From Nodosilinea sp. FACHB-141 (lineage in GTDB: Bacteria; Cyanobacteriota; Cyanobacteriia; Phormidesmidales; Phormidesmidaceae), in contig NZ_JACJPP010000012.1 of assembly GCF_014696135.1 (NCBI RefSeq), forward strand, positions 266,151-330,150: 64,000 nucleotides of DNA. Reading direction: 5' to 3'. Both the position numbers and the translations under genes were made by a program. The notes beneath the pieces were generated by a model, which ran no database searches, was not told the origin of the DNA, and worked only from the letters and a program-made list of their open reading frames with translations. Of this stretch, positions 1 through 8,114 are shown in pieces (position 1 is the stretch's first letter; each line of letters begins with the position of its first letter).

Positions 1-710
1 TCACTGCTGCTAGCATTAGCAAGACCACCTAGGAGCCCATCGCTGAAACCGTCGCCGCTGATTGCATTGCCTCTGGCAGACTGCAAGCGAATGCGCAAAC
101 GGTCGTTGCCGGTAAAGCTGGAGTCGAAGTTCAAACGGGCACGGGCAGCAACGCTAGTGCTCGCCTCACCGGTGACGATGTCAATCGGGGTAACCAGGTG
201 GAAGTCAGCCTGACCAACCAGCTTGGTGGTGGTAGAGAACTGCTGAGCGCGCAGGGTAGCGGTTTCAGCTTCTAGGGCATCGACGCGACCGCGCAGGGTA
301 GCCAGTTCAGCCTGGAACTCTTCTTGCAGACGACGAATGGTGGCGAGGTCGTCAGGGTCGATGCCGGACTGGGCGATCAGGGTCGCGATCACGTCCAAGC
401 AGGAGTTGAGACCAGCGGCGAACTCAAAGCGAGTCAGGCTGCGCTGACCGCGGAAGGTGCGGTCGGGGTAGCCCTGAATACAACCGTAGTTTTCAACTAG
501 GCTTTGTAGTGCCTGGAAGGCCCAGTCGGAGGGCAGCACGTCGGTGAGCTCTGAAACACTGGTGATTTGAGCCAGTTGAACAGAGTCTTGGTCGAAGTCG
601 CTGACCAGGGGGGTAGCAGCTTCAGCTGCGATCGCGGAGCCAGAGACGGCCACAGCTGCACCTAGGGCAGCGGGCACAGCCAGCAAAGATTGCCAAAATA
701 ACTTAGCCAT
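1..710 (-). CDS. SLH-domain OprB-type outer membrane porin, partial (3' end beyond window)
   Basis: The first 236 codons of an outer-membrane porin are present; the gene runs off the left edge. The start is the ATG at 708-710. An N-terminal signal segment rich in Ala/Val is followed by one SLH domain (about residues 50-110, with SDWAFQAL and GYPDRTFRGQRSLTRFEFA), which in cyanobacterial porins anchors the barrel to peptidoglycan. A short coiled coil (about 120-155) and the first strands of an OprB-type barrel follow. The visible part is nearly identical to the next porin upstream (1119-2570), so this is a tandem duplicate. Its leader carries AGGTGTGAGGAG, which is both ribosome binding site and perfect complement to the Yfr1 sRNA core. 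Transported solutes cannot be read from sequence; such porins usually pass inorganic ions and small nutrients. Confidence 0.93.
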   Translation of the reverse strand, partial: MAKLFWQSLLAVPAALGAAVAVSGSAIAAEAATPLVSDFDQDSVQLAQITSVSELTDVLPSDWAFQALQSLVENYGCIQGYPDRTFRGQRSLTRFEFAAGLNSCLDVIATLIAQSGIDPDDLATIRRLQEEFQAELATLRGRVDALEAETATLRAQQFSTTTKLVGQADFHLVTPIDIVTGEASTSVAARARLNFDSSFTGNDRLRIRLQSARGNAISGDGFSDGLLGGLANASSS

Positions 711-1118
711 TCGATTTTCTCCTCACACCTTAATCAAGGCTTATTGTGTACCTACCAGCAGGTTTGGCAAAAGCCGCACCCAATGAACGAAGTTCAGACC
801 TGACCCAATAATAGGGGACAGTAACTCAACCTTATGTACATCCAAGACCGATAGTAGCAGATCTGCTCATCGGCGGCTAGATAAGATTTGACCTAATGAC
901 TAAGTAGTCACAAAATCACCTCATCTAGTGCTTAGACAAGCACCTTAGGCATAAGGTTCCCCAAAATTATCTGAGTTAGCAGGAGTAAGGAAATTTTTTG
1001 GAATGGCGTATTAGACGACTGTTGATTCCGGTTTCTGAAGCTGATGGATAAGCTCTGGCGACCGGAGACTCTGACCAGTGATCAACCAACTCAGAGTCCC
1101 CAGTAAGAGGGATAACCC
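711..1118. other. Intergenic region between tandem porins
   Basis: These 408 bases hold the leader and presumably the promoter of the downstream porin (minus strand) and the 3' end of the upstream porin transcript. An imperfect hairpin lies at about 1064-1101 (gactctga at 1067-1074 pairing with tcagagtc at 1091-1098). It lacks a following T-run, so it is not a convincing intrinsic terminator. The stretch from about 840 to 1000 is AT-rich. I saw no coding potential. Confidence 0.6.
719..730 (-). promoter_or_regulatory. Yfr1-type sRNA pairing site overlapping porin RBS
   Basis: Read on the minus strand this is AGGTGTGAGGAG, ending 8 nt before the ATG at 710. GTGTGAGGAG is the exact complement of CTCCTCACAC inside the ultraconserved Yfr1 core ACUCCUCACAC. 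In Prochlorococcus MED4, Yfr1 is established to bind the 5' leaders of two porin mRNAs. The GAGGAG part is also the Shine-Dalgarno, so pairing would block translation. Regulation in this organism is inferred. Confidence 0.6.
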
Positions 1119-2570
1119 CTAGAACTCGAAGGTGGCGCGCAGGACACCCCAGAAACCAGTTTCATCAGTATCACTACCCAGATTGGTGTCCCCATAGATG
1201 ACTGCAGGAGTAATGGTTAGGAACTCGTTAAAGGGCACCTCGTAGTAACCTTCAATCAGGAGAGGGTTGTTGGTGGTGTCAGCTACCTGAGGTAGCTGAC
1301 CACCGTAAATGCCCAGTTGAGACCCTTCAACTCCAAAGTCGTTGATGCCAAGACCAGCGGTCCAGCTGAAGTCGTTGCCGCCGTTGAAGGTTTGATATGC
1401 GCCATGGCCAGCGATGAAGAATCCACCAAAGTCAAGGTTCAACAGAGCAGCATAGGTGTCAGTACCGCCGGGTAAACCACCTTGGAAGTTAGTGGATTGG
1501 TCATTGTGCAGGTAGGCAATACCAGCATCCAGGAAGCCATCGCTCAGGAAGCTAAGCTGAGCAATGTAGCTCTGGTCGGCAGCAGCAAAGATACCAACAT
1601 TAGGATTGAAGGCACCAGGACCACCAGCCGTGTAACCTGCATCCAACACGATGCTGTCAGTCAGGGCAATGCTGATACCAGCACCGGCACCGTTAGAGCT
1701 ACTGCCGCCGCTGCTATAGAAAGCTGGTTCTCCATATTGGGCGACGGAGGGGCCATCAAAAGGAACGATGGTGTCGGTGACCCAGTCATCGCCCTGAAGG
1801 CCGCGAGCAGAGGCAGTTAGAGTGATGCGGCTACCAACGGGGAATCGATAGTAGAAGTCGTCAATGGTTACGTTGTAGTCGTTGCCCCGAGCGTTGGCCA
1901 AGCCACCGAGCACATCTGGGGCAATGGCGTTACCCTCACCAGCCTGCAGGCGAATACGCAAGCGATCGTCACCAGTGAAGCTGGAGTCGAAGTTTAATCG
2001 AGCGCGATTGGCAACGCTAGTGTTTGCTTCATCGGTAATGCTGTCAATCGGGGTTACCAGGTGGAAGTCAACTTGCCCTCGCAGCTTGGTGGTGGTAGAG
2101 AACTGCTGAGCACGGAGGGTAGCGGTTTCAGCTTCTAGGGCATCGACGCGGCCACGCAGGGTAGCCAGTTCAGCCTGGAACTCTTCTTGCAGACGACGGA
2201 TGGTAGCGAGGTCGTCAGGGTCGATGCCGGACTGGGCGATCAGGGTCGCGATCACGTCCAAGCAGGAGTTGAGACCAGCAGCGAACTCAAAGCGAGTCAG
2301 GCTGCGCTGACCGCGGAAGGTGCGGTCGGGGTAGCCCTGAATACAACCGTAGTTTTCAACCAGACTTTGTAGCGCTTGGAAGGCCCAGTCGGAGGGCAGC
2401 ACGTCGGTGAGCTCTGAGACGCTGGTGATTTGAGCCAGTTGAATAGAGTCTTGGTCGAAGTCGCTGACCAGGGGGGTAGCGGCTTCAGCTGCGATCGCGG
2501 AGCCAGAGACGGCCACAGCTGCACCTAGGGCAGCGGGCACAGCCAGCAAAGGCCAAAATAGCTTAGACAT
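1119..2570 (-). CDS. SLH-domain OprB-type outer membrane porin
   Basis: A complete 483-residue porin of the cyanobacterial SLH/OprB family. It has a signal peptide (about residues 1-27, ending near AIAAEA), one SLH domain (about 50-110), a short coiled coil (about 125-155) and a C-terminal beta-barrel ending in an aromatic residue (ATFEF), the usual outer-membrane assembly signal. The start ATG at 2568-2570 is preceded by GGTGTGAGGAGA, giving good Shine-Dalgarno spacing and a perfect Yfr1 pairing site. The downstream partial porin shares almost all of the first ~160 residues, then the two diverge. A 408-bp gap separates the genes, so each may have its own promoter. Likely role: bulk permeability of the outer membrane and its attachment to peptidoglycan. 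Substrate unknown. Confidence 0.95.
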   Translation of the reverse strand: MSKLFWPLLAVPAALGAAVAVSGSAIAAEAATPLVSDFDQDSIQLAQITSVSELTDVLPSDWAFQALQSLVENYGCIQGYPDRTFRGQRSLTRFEFAAGLNSCLDVIATLIAQSGIDPDDLATIRRLQEEFQAELATLRGRVDALEAETATLRAQQFSTTTKLRGQVDFHLVTPIDSITDEANTSVANRARLNFDSSFTGDDRLRIRLQAGEGNAIAPDVLGGLANARGNDYNVTIDDFYYRFPVGSRITLTASARGLQGDDWVTDTIVPFDGPSVAQYGEPAFYSSGGSSSNGAGAGISIALTDSIVLDAGYTAGGPGAFNPNVGIFAAADQSYIAQLSFLSDGFLDAGIAYLHNDQSTNFQGGLPGGTDTYAALLNLDFGGFFIAGHGAYQTFNGGNDFSWTAGLGINDFGVEGSQLGIYGGQLPQVADTTNNPLLIEGYYEVPFNEFLTITPAVIYGDTNLGSDTDETGFWGVLRATFEF

Positions 2571-2578
2571 GTAATTTT

Positions 2579-2589
2579 CTCCTCACACC
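2579..2589 (-). promoter_or_regulatory. Yfr1-type sRNA pairing site overlapping porin RBS
   Basis: The minus strand reads GGTGTGAGGAG followed by AAAATTAC and then the ATG at 2570. It is identical over its core to the site before the neighbouring porin and perfectly complementary to Yfr1 CUCCUCACAC. Conservation in both leaders supports function, although recent duplication is a simpler partial explanation. Confidence 0.6.
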
Positions 2590-2785
2590 GTTCTAAAAAG
2601 CGAAGCGTGTACCAGTAGCGAAAGCTGCAGCACAGTTTCGTATAGGAGGTTGTCGTAGATCAACATCCTCAGGGTGCAAGACGAGTTAAGTGTGAGTGAG
2701 AGTTTGGGAAGAGCTTAATTAACCTCATTAACGTCAAGTGAAGAAATCATGGCTCTTCGACTGTGACGTTTAAGGTTAAGTTGGT

Positions 2786-3067
2786 TTAACTCAAAGCAGA
2801 GATAGTTTCTGCCATAGCAAAGTCTTTTTCGGTTAGACCTCCTGTGTCGTGGGTGGAGAGGCTAACGACGACCCGGTTGTAGGAGATTTGCAGGTCGGGG
2901 TGGTGACCGGCGGCTTCGGCAGGCTCGACTAGCTGGTTGACAAAGTCGACGGCAGCGACGAAATCTTTGAAGGTGCGGGTAAAAGTGATGGTCTTGCCGA
3001 CCAACGTCCAGTCAGAAAGCTGGCTTAGTTTAGCTTGAATGTCGCGATCGCTGAGGAGAGTGGCCAT
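2786..3067 (-). CDS. 4a-hydroxytetrahydrobiopterin dehydratase (pterin carbinolamine dehydratase)
   Basis: A 93-residue protein of the usual length for the PCD/DCoH family. The family motif is present: E51-AAGHHP-x5-Y-x2-V-x-L-x-THD, with the catalytic histidines in HHP (55-57) and THD (72-74). The enzyme dehydrates 4a-hydroxy-tetrahydropterin so that the cofactor can be recycled. Cyanobacteria often keep such a gene without an obvious aromatic amino acid hydroxylase nearby, and none is seen here. The ATG at 3065-3067 gives the expected N-terminus. The gene stands alone on the minus strand, with a structured small-ORF region upstream (3191-3410). The family assignment is secure; the physiological pterin substrate is not shown. 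Confidence 0.93.
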   Translation of the reverse strand: MATLLSDRDIQAKLSQLSDWTLVGKTITFTRTFKDFVAAVDFVNQLVEPAEAAGHHPDLQISYNRVVVSLSTHDTGGLTEKDFAMAETISALS

Positions 3068-3190
3068 GGTGGTAGGGAGATGAGCTATCCCATCATCCTA
3101 GGACGGTAGTGGTGCGATCGCATTCAGCGAAGGGATGCTGAGTCTGCCAATCGCGCATTGCCTCTGAAGCGCTGCCCTTTTAAAAGCTAT

Positions 3191-3232
3191 CCGCCCCTGC
3201 CAGGGGAAGAAAGTCTTCCTAAGCAGGGGCGG
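3191..3232 (-). terminator. GC-rich hairpin, possible terminator of the upstream small ORF
   Basis: CCGCCCCTGC at 3191-3200 pairs perfectly with GCAGGGGCGG at 3223-3232 (10 bp). On the minus strand the stem is followed by ATAGCTTTTA, a weak T-run. It lies between the 23-codon ORF and the pterin dehydratase, so it could end the small transcript or act as an attenuator. Confidence 0.45.
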
Positions 3233-3328
3233 TCTAGTTGGATCTTAGGTTGAACCTGACTGCCGGGAGGAACCCTATTCAGCCAGCTTCGAGAGCTTAG
3301 CTAGTTGCCAAAGCAACCAACACTGAAG

Positions 3329-3400
3329 CTAGAGTACAGCCCCGGCGCACAGCCGGCTGATCTCAACCTGAAGACCCACACGTTTACTACTTTCTTGCAT
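3329..3400 (-). CDS. Candidate 23-residue small protein or leader peptide with perfect Shine-Dalgarno
   Basis: The ATG at 3398-3400 is preceded on the minus strand by AGGAGGTGATGCCC, a full match to the anti-Shine-Dalgarno with 8-nt spacing, which is unusually strong for a cyanobacterium. The frame runs 23 codons (MQESSKRVGLQ...CAGAVL) to a TAG at 3329-3331. There is no transmembrane segment or recognisable motif. Downstream, before the hairpin at 3191-3232, a small stem (gttgc/gcaac at about 3304-3317) suggests a structured transcript. It could be a real small protein, a regulatory leader peptide, or a small RNA whose SD-like segment pairs with something else. I do not recognise a family. 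Confidence 0.4.
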   Translation of the reverse strand: MQESSKRVGLQVEISRLCAGAVL

Positions 3401-3570
3401 GGGCATCACCTCCTGGAATCCTAACGGTAAAATCTGTAGAGTTGCTGCCGTAACAGCGGCATTACTCGTAAGTTAGCACAATAATTTCTGGCTGTGGCAG
3501 AAATTGCGAGCTTTGTCGAGGTCTAAGCTGATCGCGCTGGCCCTCAATGCCCTTCCAGAGCCCATAATCT

Positions 3571-4449
3571 ATGTCCCTAAATCCTCTTCCGATTCCTGAT
3601 ATCACCGTAGATCAGTACCTACAAGCCTGGTTACAAGAAGATGTTGGCCGCGGTGACTGGACTACCGCTGGGTTAGGGTCTTTTGCCCAGCGGCCTGGGC
3701 AGGCCGTTTGGGTCACCCGCGCCCCCGGCGTCATTGCCGGACTTCCCTTGGCTCGCCGCCTCTTTCAGCAGCTGGATGTCGACGTCAGCTTTGAGCCCTT
3801 GGTGAATGATGGCGACCCTTGCAATAAAGACACCACCGTTGCCAAAATCAGCGGCCCTCTGGCGGTGCTGCTCACGGGCGAACGGGTGGCCTTAAACCTG
3901 GTGATGCGCCTGAGCGGCATTGCCACCGCTACCCGTCAGTACGTGGAGCAGTTAGCCGATCGCCCTACCCAATTGGTCGATACCCGCAAGACTACCCCTG
4001 GTCTACGTCAGTTTGAAAAGTACGCCAGCCGAGTTGGTGGGGCCATCAACCACCGCATGGGGTTAGATGATGCGGTGATGATTAAGGACAACCATATCGC
4101 CGCTGCTGGGGGCATTCGAGCGGCAGTGGCTCAGATTCGAACGGCAATTCCTTACCCTATGACGGTGGAGGTGGAAACGAGCAATCTAGAGCAGGTTGAT
4201 GAAGCGATCGCCTGCCCTGTAGACATCATCATGCTCGACAATATGTCTCCAGAGCTGATGAAGACAGCTGTTGAGCGCATTCGCGAGCAAAAGCCAACGG
4301 TCAAGATCGAGGCGTCTGGAAACGTGACGCTGGAGACCTTAGGGGCGATCGCGGCGACGGGGGTAGACTTTATTTCCAGCAGTGCCCCCGTTACTCGGGC
4401 TCCGTGGCTAGATATTAGTATGCAAGTGACGAGTTCTGAAGCGGTTTAA
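3571..4449 (+). CDS. nadC: Nicotinate-nucleotide pyrophosphorylase (quinolinate phosphoribosyltransferase)
   Basis: A 292-residue enzyme that converts quinolinate and PRPP to nicotinate mononucleotide, CO2 and PPi in de novo NAD synthesis. The family hallmarks are in place: [10 protein letters not shown] (137-146), HRMGL (161-165) and KDNH (172-175), which line the quinolinate/PRPP site. The N-terminal half is the alpha/beta sandwich and the C-terminal half the incomplete barrel, at normal length. The ATG at 3571 gives the expected N-terminus, although the Shine-Dalgarno is weak. A YbjQ-family gene starts 13 bp after the stop, so the two are probably cotranscribed. Confidence 0.96.
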   Translation: MSLNPLPIPDITVDQYLQAWLQEDVGRGDWTTAGLGSFAQRPGQAVWVTRAPGVIAGLPLARRLFQQLDVDVSFEPLVNDGDPCNKDTTVAKISGPLAVLLTGERVALNLVMRLSGIATATRQYVEQLADRPTQLVDTRKTTPGLRQFEKYASRVGGAINHRMGLDDAVMIKDNHIAAAGGIRAAVAQIRTAIPYPMTVEVETSNLEQVDEAIACPVDIIMLDNMSPELMKTAVERIREQKPTVKIEASGNVTLETLGAIAATGVDFISSSAPVTRAPWLDISMQVTSSEAV

Positions 4450-4462
4450 CCCGAGGCAACCC

Positions 4463-4789
4463 ATGATCTTAACTACCGGTCCTAACGTTGACGGTCGTCA
4501 AGTAGTTGAATACTGCGGGTTGGTCAATGGAGAGGCTATTTTGGGCGCAAATATCTTTAAGGACTTTTTTGCGGGCATTCGCGATGTGGTGGGCGGGCGA
4601 TCGGGTGCTTACGAAAAGTCTCTGCGTCAGGCCCGCAACACCGCTATTAAAGAAATGACGCAGGCGGCCCAGGAACTAGGCGCCGACGCCATTATTGCCG
4701 TAGACATTGACTATGAATCGCTCGAAATCAACAACGGCGGCAACATGCTGATGGTGGCGGCCAGCGGTACAGCGGTGCGTCTGGGATGA
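4463..4789 (+). CDS. YbjQ/UPF0145 family protein
   Basis: A 108-residue protein matching the YbjQ (UPF0145, 'heavy-metal-binding domain') family in length and sequence. It shows an early [11 protein letters not shown] segment, [17 protein letters not shown], a glycine-rich [10 protein letters not shown], and the conserved [14 protein letters not shown]. The family forms small oligomers, but its biochemical role is not settled despite the name. The start is preceded by GAGG at 7 nt spacing. It lies 13 bp behind nadC and is likely the second gene of that operon; nothing in the sequence ties it to NAD metabolism beyond position. Confidence 0.9.
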   Translation: MILTTGPNVDGRQVVEYCGLVNGEAILGANIFKDFFAGIRDVVGGRSGAYEKSLRQARNTAIKEMTQAAQELGADAIIAVDIDYESLEINNGGNMLMVAASGTAVRLG

Positions 4790-4875
4790 GACGTTCTTGG
4801 CTTAGACACCCGGTCCCTAGACTCGATTAGGCTAAATCCAAGGATGTACTTTAGGGACTAGGTCCCTAGATTGGG

Positions 4876-5241
4876 TTACTGAAGAGCGTGGTCTTTCAGG
4901 TCAGCTAGGGAAACATGCTCGATGGCAGCAGCATGAGTGGCATCGAGGATCACTGGGGGCGCTACCCCAGCTTCTAGGGCTTCTTGCCAGCGAGGGGCGC
5001 AGAGACACCAGCGACCGCCCGGCTTGAGCCCTGGAAATTGGAAATCGGGCATCGGCGTCGAGAGATCGTTGCCCTGGGCCTTGGTGAAAGCCAAAAACTC
5101 GGGGGTCATCTGGGCACACACCACGTGAACTCCCATATCGCCTGCGCCGGTATTGCAGCAGCCATCACGATAAAAGCCGGTCATGGGCGAGGTGCAGCAG
5201 GGGGCGAGGGGAGTCCCCAAGACGTTGGTGGCGGTGGTCAT
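4876..5241 (-). CDS. DUF2237 family protein
   Basis: A 121-residue protein of the DUF2237 family, recognisable from NVLGTPLAPCC near the N-terminus, the FYRDGCC segment and the C-terminal PGxxWCLCAxRWQEALEAG block. It has many conserved cysteines and no signal peptide or membrane segment. The function is unknown. Members are widespread in bacteria and usually 110-130 residues, so this one is full length. It converges with the ybjQ gene; the 86-bp gap holds a small palindrome (tagggac/gtcccta around 4852-4868) but no clear T-run. No operon partner is evident. Confidence 0.85.
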   Translation of the reverse strand: MTTATNVLGTPLAPCCTSPMTGFYRDGCCNTGAGDMGVHVVCAQMTPEFLAFTKAQGNDLSTPMPDFQFPGLKPGGRWCLCAPRWQEALEAGVAPPVILDATHAAAIEHVSLADLKDHALQ

Positions 5242-5326
5242 GGGAGTTTTAACCTAAAGAGCCGGTAGGCAGGTCGCCGTTCGCTTTTAATCTACCGCAA
5301 GACCTCATAACCCGCCTTGACGAAGC

Positions 5327-5358
5327 TTAAAAAAAAGAGATGCCGCTAGCGACATCTC
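5327..5358 (-). terminator. Intrinsic terminator after the DUF1232 gene
   Basis: GAGATG-CCGCTAGCGA-CATCTC at 5337-5358 forms a stem; on the minus strand it is followed by a run of eight or more T. It sits about 50 bp after the DUF1232 stop codon and is a canonical rho-independent terminator. Confidence 0.85.
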
Positions 5359-5410
5359 CGGGAGATAGGTTTGAGGGTAAAGAGTCTGGCAGGGACTGAC
5401 CTGCCTCGGC

Positions 5411-5686
5411 CTACGCATCAATGGTGGTAATGGGTTCATCGGCTGTGCTAGTGCCGGACTGCTTACGCTTGTTGAGGTGCTCCAGCGCAATTTGAGTCAA
5501 TTCGGTGACGAGCAGGGTGGCCAACAAACCGTCATCGACCCAGCCAATAATTGGCAAGAAGTCAGGGGCAATATCAATGGGAGAAACCAAGTAAATTATG
5601 GTTCCCACAACCAAGAGCCAGCGGTATTTGGTATTGCGTAGAGTTGCTTTATACCAGTTGTAAAACAAGCCGATCGCATTGTTCAT
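5411..5686 (-). CDS. DUF1232 (YkvA-type) membrane protein
   Basis: A protein of about 91 residues with the DUF1232 signature: a hydrophobic stretch running into YLVSPIDIAPDFLPIIGWVDD, followed by a second amphipathic or membrane helix (LLATLLVTELTQIA) and a short charged tail. The function is unknown; the family is small, membrane-associated and widespread. I take the ATG at 5684-5686 as start. A GTG at 5696-5698 would add four residues but has its AGG directly against the start codon. A strong terminator follows. Probably monocistronic. Confidence 0.87.
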   Translation of the reverse strand: MNNAIGLFYNWYKATLRNTKYRWLLVVGTIIYLVSPIDIAPDFLPIIGWVDDGLLATLLVTELTQIALEHLNKRKQSGTSTADEPITTIDA

Positions 5687-5855
5687 TGAGCCATTCACCT
5701 GAACGTGACTATTTCATGATGTCAAAAAAACGGGTAATCACCTAGTGTAGAAAACTGATCTAAAACGGTGGAGAACCGGCCCCCAGAATTGATTGGCTCT
5801 GGGTGAAGCAACCTCTGGATGCCCAGAGCCAGAGTGCTAGACTACGGGAGCAACA

Positions 5856-6920
5856 ATGACAGAAATGCGCGGTTCTATGACCGTAGAGACGAGACCGACG
5901 GACCAAGCCGGAGTGGCGACCATTGAGGTGCTCCTTAGCATTGCACCCATGATGGATCGCACCGATCGCCATTATCGCTACTTTATGCGGCAGATCACTC
6001 GGCACACCCTGCTCTATACCGAGATGGTGACGGCCCAGGCAATTTTGCACGGCGATCGCGACCATTTGCTGGGTTTTACCCCCAGTGAGTCGCCGCTGGT
6101 GCTGCAGGTGGGAGGTGACGATCCGCAGATGCTGGCAGTCTCGGCCCGCGCTGCCGCTGACTTTGGCTATGATGCCATCAATTTGAACGTGGGCTGCCCG
6201 AGCGATCGCGTCCGCAGCGGCAACTTTGGAGCCTGCCTGATGGCCCAGCCTGGGCGGGTCGCCGAGGGCGTTGCGGCGATGATGGCGGCCAGTCCGCTGC
6301 CGGTCAGCGTCAAGCACCGGATTGGGATCGATGATCGCGATCGCTATGAGGACATGGCCACTTTCGTGGATACCGTGGCTCAGACCGGCTGCCGCCACTT
6401 TACTGTTCACGCCCGCAAGGCCTGGCTGCAGGGGCTTAGCCCCAAAGATAACCGCACCGTGCCGCCCCTACGCTACGGCGACGTGCACCGCCTCAAACGC
6501 GACTTTCCCCACCTGTGGATTGAGATCAATGGTGGCTTGACCCGACTTGAGCAGGTGACAGAACAGCTTGCCCAGGTCGATGGGGTCATGGTTGGCCGAG
6601 CTGCCTACGACAATCCTTACCTCTTTAGCCAGATTGATCAGAGCTTTTTTGCTGCCCGCCAGGATCCCCTCAGCCGCCACCAGGTGGCCGAAGCGATGCT
6701 GCCCTACATTGACCACTGGGTGCGCCAGGGGCTGAAGCTCAACAAAATTACTCGCCACATGCTGATGCTGTTTGCAGGGCAGCCCGGCAGCCGCTTGTGG
6801 AAGCAAACACTAACCGAGGAGTCGTCAAAGCCTAGGGCCGGGGTTGAGGTTGTCCGGCAGGCTTTGACGGCGGTGCAGCGACAGAGCGAAATTCAGGCTC
6901 AGCTAGGGAGTCTTGTTTAG
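5856..6920 (+). CDS. dusA: tRNA-dihydrouridine(20/20a) synthase
   Basis: A 354-residue flavoenzyme that reduces uridines 20/20a in the tRNA D-loop. DusA features are clear: SIAPMMDRTDRHYR near residues 28-41, TEMVTAQAI, NLNVGCPSDRVRSGNFGACLMA (109-130) with the catalytic cysteine in GCPS (about C114), VKHRIGID, and the C-terminal helical tRNA-binding domain (LKLNKITRHMLMLF) typical of the A subfamily. The start at 5856 has GGGAG at 5-6 nt; an internal ATG at 5877 is possible. The 3' end overlaps the convergent propeller gene by 18 bp, an unusually tight arrangement. Confidence 0.95.
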   Translation: MTEMRGSMTVETRPTDQAGVATIEVLLSIAPMMDRTDRHYRYFMRQITRHTLLYTEMVTAQAILHGDRDHLLGFTPSESPLVLQVGGDDPQMLAVSARAAADFGYDAINLNVGCPSDRVRSGNFGACLMAQPGRVAEGVAAMMAASPLPVSVKHRIGIDDRDRYEDMATFVDTVAQTGCRHFTVHARKAWLQGLSPKDNRTVPPLRYGDVHRLKRDFPHLWIEINGGLTRLEQVTEQLAQVDGVMVGRAAYDNPYLFSQIDQSFFAARQDPLSRHQVAEAMLPYIDHWVRQGLKLNKITRHMLMLFAGQPGSRLWKQTLTEESSKPRAGVEVVRQALTAVQRQSEIQAQLGSLV

Positions 6921-8114
6921 GCCTTGGGTGTTGGTCTCGATCGGGGTTGGCACCCAGGCGAAGGGATAAACGTATTCGTCAAGGGCGGTTAGGGGAGACA
7001 GTGCTGTGCCATCGGGCTGAACGCGGTGCAGCACCTGGGTACCTAGTGAGTCGTCCGGCGGGGTGGCCGTAAAGGCGATCCACTCGCCATCAGGGGACCA
7101 CTGGCTGTCGAGGATATTCTGCAGAGGCTGATTGGTCAAAGCCGTAAATTCTTGGCTGACGAGATCCATGCGAAATAGGGTTTGCCGACCGGCTTGAGCT
7201 CCTGAGGCGAAGGCGAGCTGCTGACCGTTAGGAGCCCAGCTGAGGGCGTCGTAAAAACCAGGCCGGGTGAGAGATTGGGTCTCCCCAGTGTTGACGTTGA
7301 CTAGAGCAATGATTTCTTGGTTGCTGAGGGGTGGGTTGTGGGGCCGATAGTAGGCGATATAGCGACCGTCAGGTGACCACAGCACAATGCTGCGGTAAAT
7401 CTGGAAGTTGGCTTCGGGCGTCAGCACGCGGCGATCGCCCCCGTCAGCCCTCACGACATTGAGCCGCTGGAAAGGATAGTTACCCTCATAGAAGGCCAGC
7501 TGGGTGCCATCGGGGGACCAAGCCAAAGGGCTCCCAGCAGCACCGTAGATGCCAGGGGTTTGGGTAATGCGGCGAGGGCGACTGCCGTCCAGCCCGGCTA
7601 CGAAGATATGCTGGCCGGTCACATAGGCGATCTGGCTGCCATCGGGCGCCACAAAAACGTCTGACTCTGGACTGTCGGGCAAGGAATTAAAGGCTGTCAC
7701 CTCTCCAGTAGGGCGACTAAGGAACAGTTCTAATTCAGCGGGGGCACCGGCGGTGGGGGCGGGGCAGCGCTGCTTAATGACCAAGGTTTCGCCATCGAGC
7801 TGCCAGACCAGATCGATTGTGGGCAGCCGTTGACAATCGCTAGAAAACACCAGCTTGGGGGAGTCCGCACCCGGTTCAACTCGATAGACTTCGCCGTAGT
7901 TTTGAACAATGGCTAGCCGCTCTCCGCTGCGAGACCAGGCTAGGGTATTGAAGGGGCGATCGCCCTCGGGCAGCAGGGCTTCGCGATCGCCGCTGTCGGG
8001 CTCCAGACGAAACAGCCCATTGGGGGTCGCAAAAGATAGATCTGCCGCTGGCGCTGCTGTGATGGCAAACGCCACAATTGCGGTGGTGAATACGGCCACA
8101 GAAGGTTGAATCAC
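6903..8114 (-). CDS. TolB-like (PD40) beta-propeller protein, exported
   Basis: A 403-residue protein with an N-terminal hydrophobic signal (about residues 5-24) followed by at least four PD40/WD40-like repeats, visible as LAWSxxGExLAI, LAWSPDGTQLAF, VLWSPDGRYIAYY, LSWAPNGQQLAF and SQWSPDGEWIAF. This is the TolB-type propeller fold. There is no TolB N-terminal domain and no Tol-Pal cluster nearby, so it is probably a periplasmic scaffold or peptidase-associated propeller rather than TolB itself. The start is GTG at 8112-8114, with AAGGATG upstream. It converges on dusA and overlaps it by 18 bp. The precise role is unknown. Confidence 0.85.
   Translation of the reverse strand: MIQPSVAVFTTAIVAFAITAAPAADLSFATPNGLFRLEPDSGDREALLPEGDRPFNTLAWSRSGERLAIVQNYGEVYRVEPGADSPKLVFSSDCQRLPTIDLVWQLDGETLVIKQRCPAPTAGAPAELELFLSRPTGEVTAFNSLPDSPESDVFVAPDGSQIAYVTGQHIFVAGLDGSRPRRITQTPGIYGAAGSPLAWSPDGTQLAFYEGNYPFQRLNVVRADGGDRRVLTPEANFQIYRSIVLWSPDGRYIAYYRPHNPPLSNQEIIALVNVNTGETQSLTRPGFYDALSWAPNGQQLAFASGAQAGRQTLFRMDLVSQEFTALTNQPLQNILDSQWSPDGEWIAFTATPPDDSLGTQVLHRVQPDGTALSPLTALDEYVYPFAWVPTPIETNTQGLNKTP

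Noticed and set aside
3400..3416. Sequence GGCATCACCTCCTGG resembling the 3' end of 16S rRNA
   Set aside because: Only the anti-Shine-Dalgarno part matches and there is no upstream 16S sequence; it is the reverse complement of a Shine-Dalgarno for the minus-strand small ORF.
4876..5268. Alternative plus-strand and minus-strand frames at the DUF2237 locus
   Set aside because: Only the 121-codon minus-strand frame has the DUF2237 pattern; the others are arginine/proline-rich shadows.
5760..6410. Minus-strand open frame (216 codons) opposite dusA
   Set aside because: It covers conserved dusA motifs on the other strand; its product has histidine-rich low-complexity composition typical of antisense frames.
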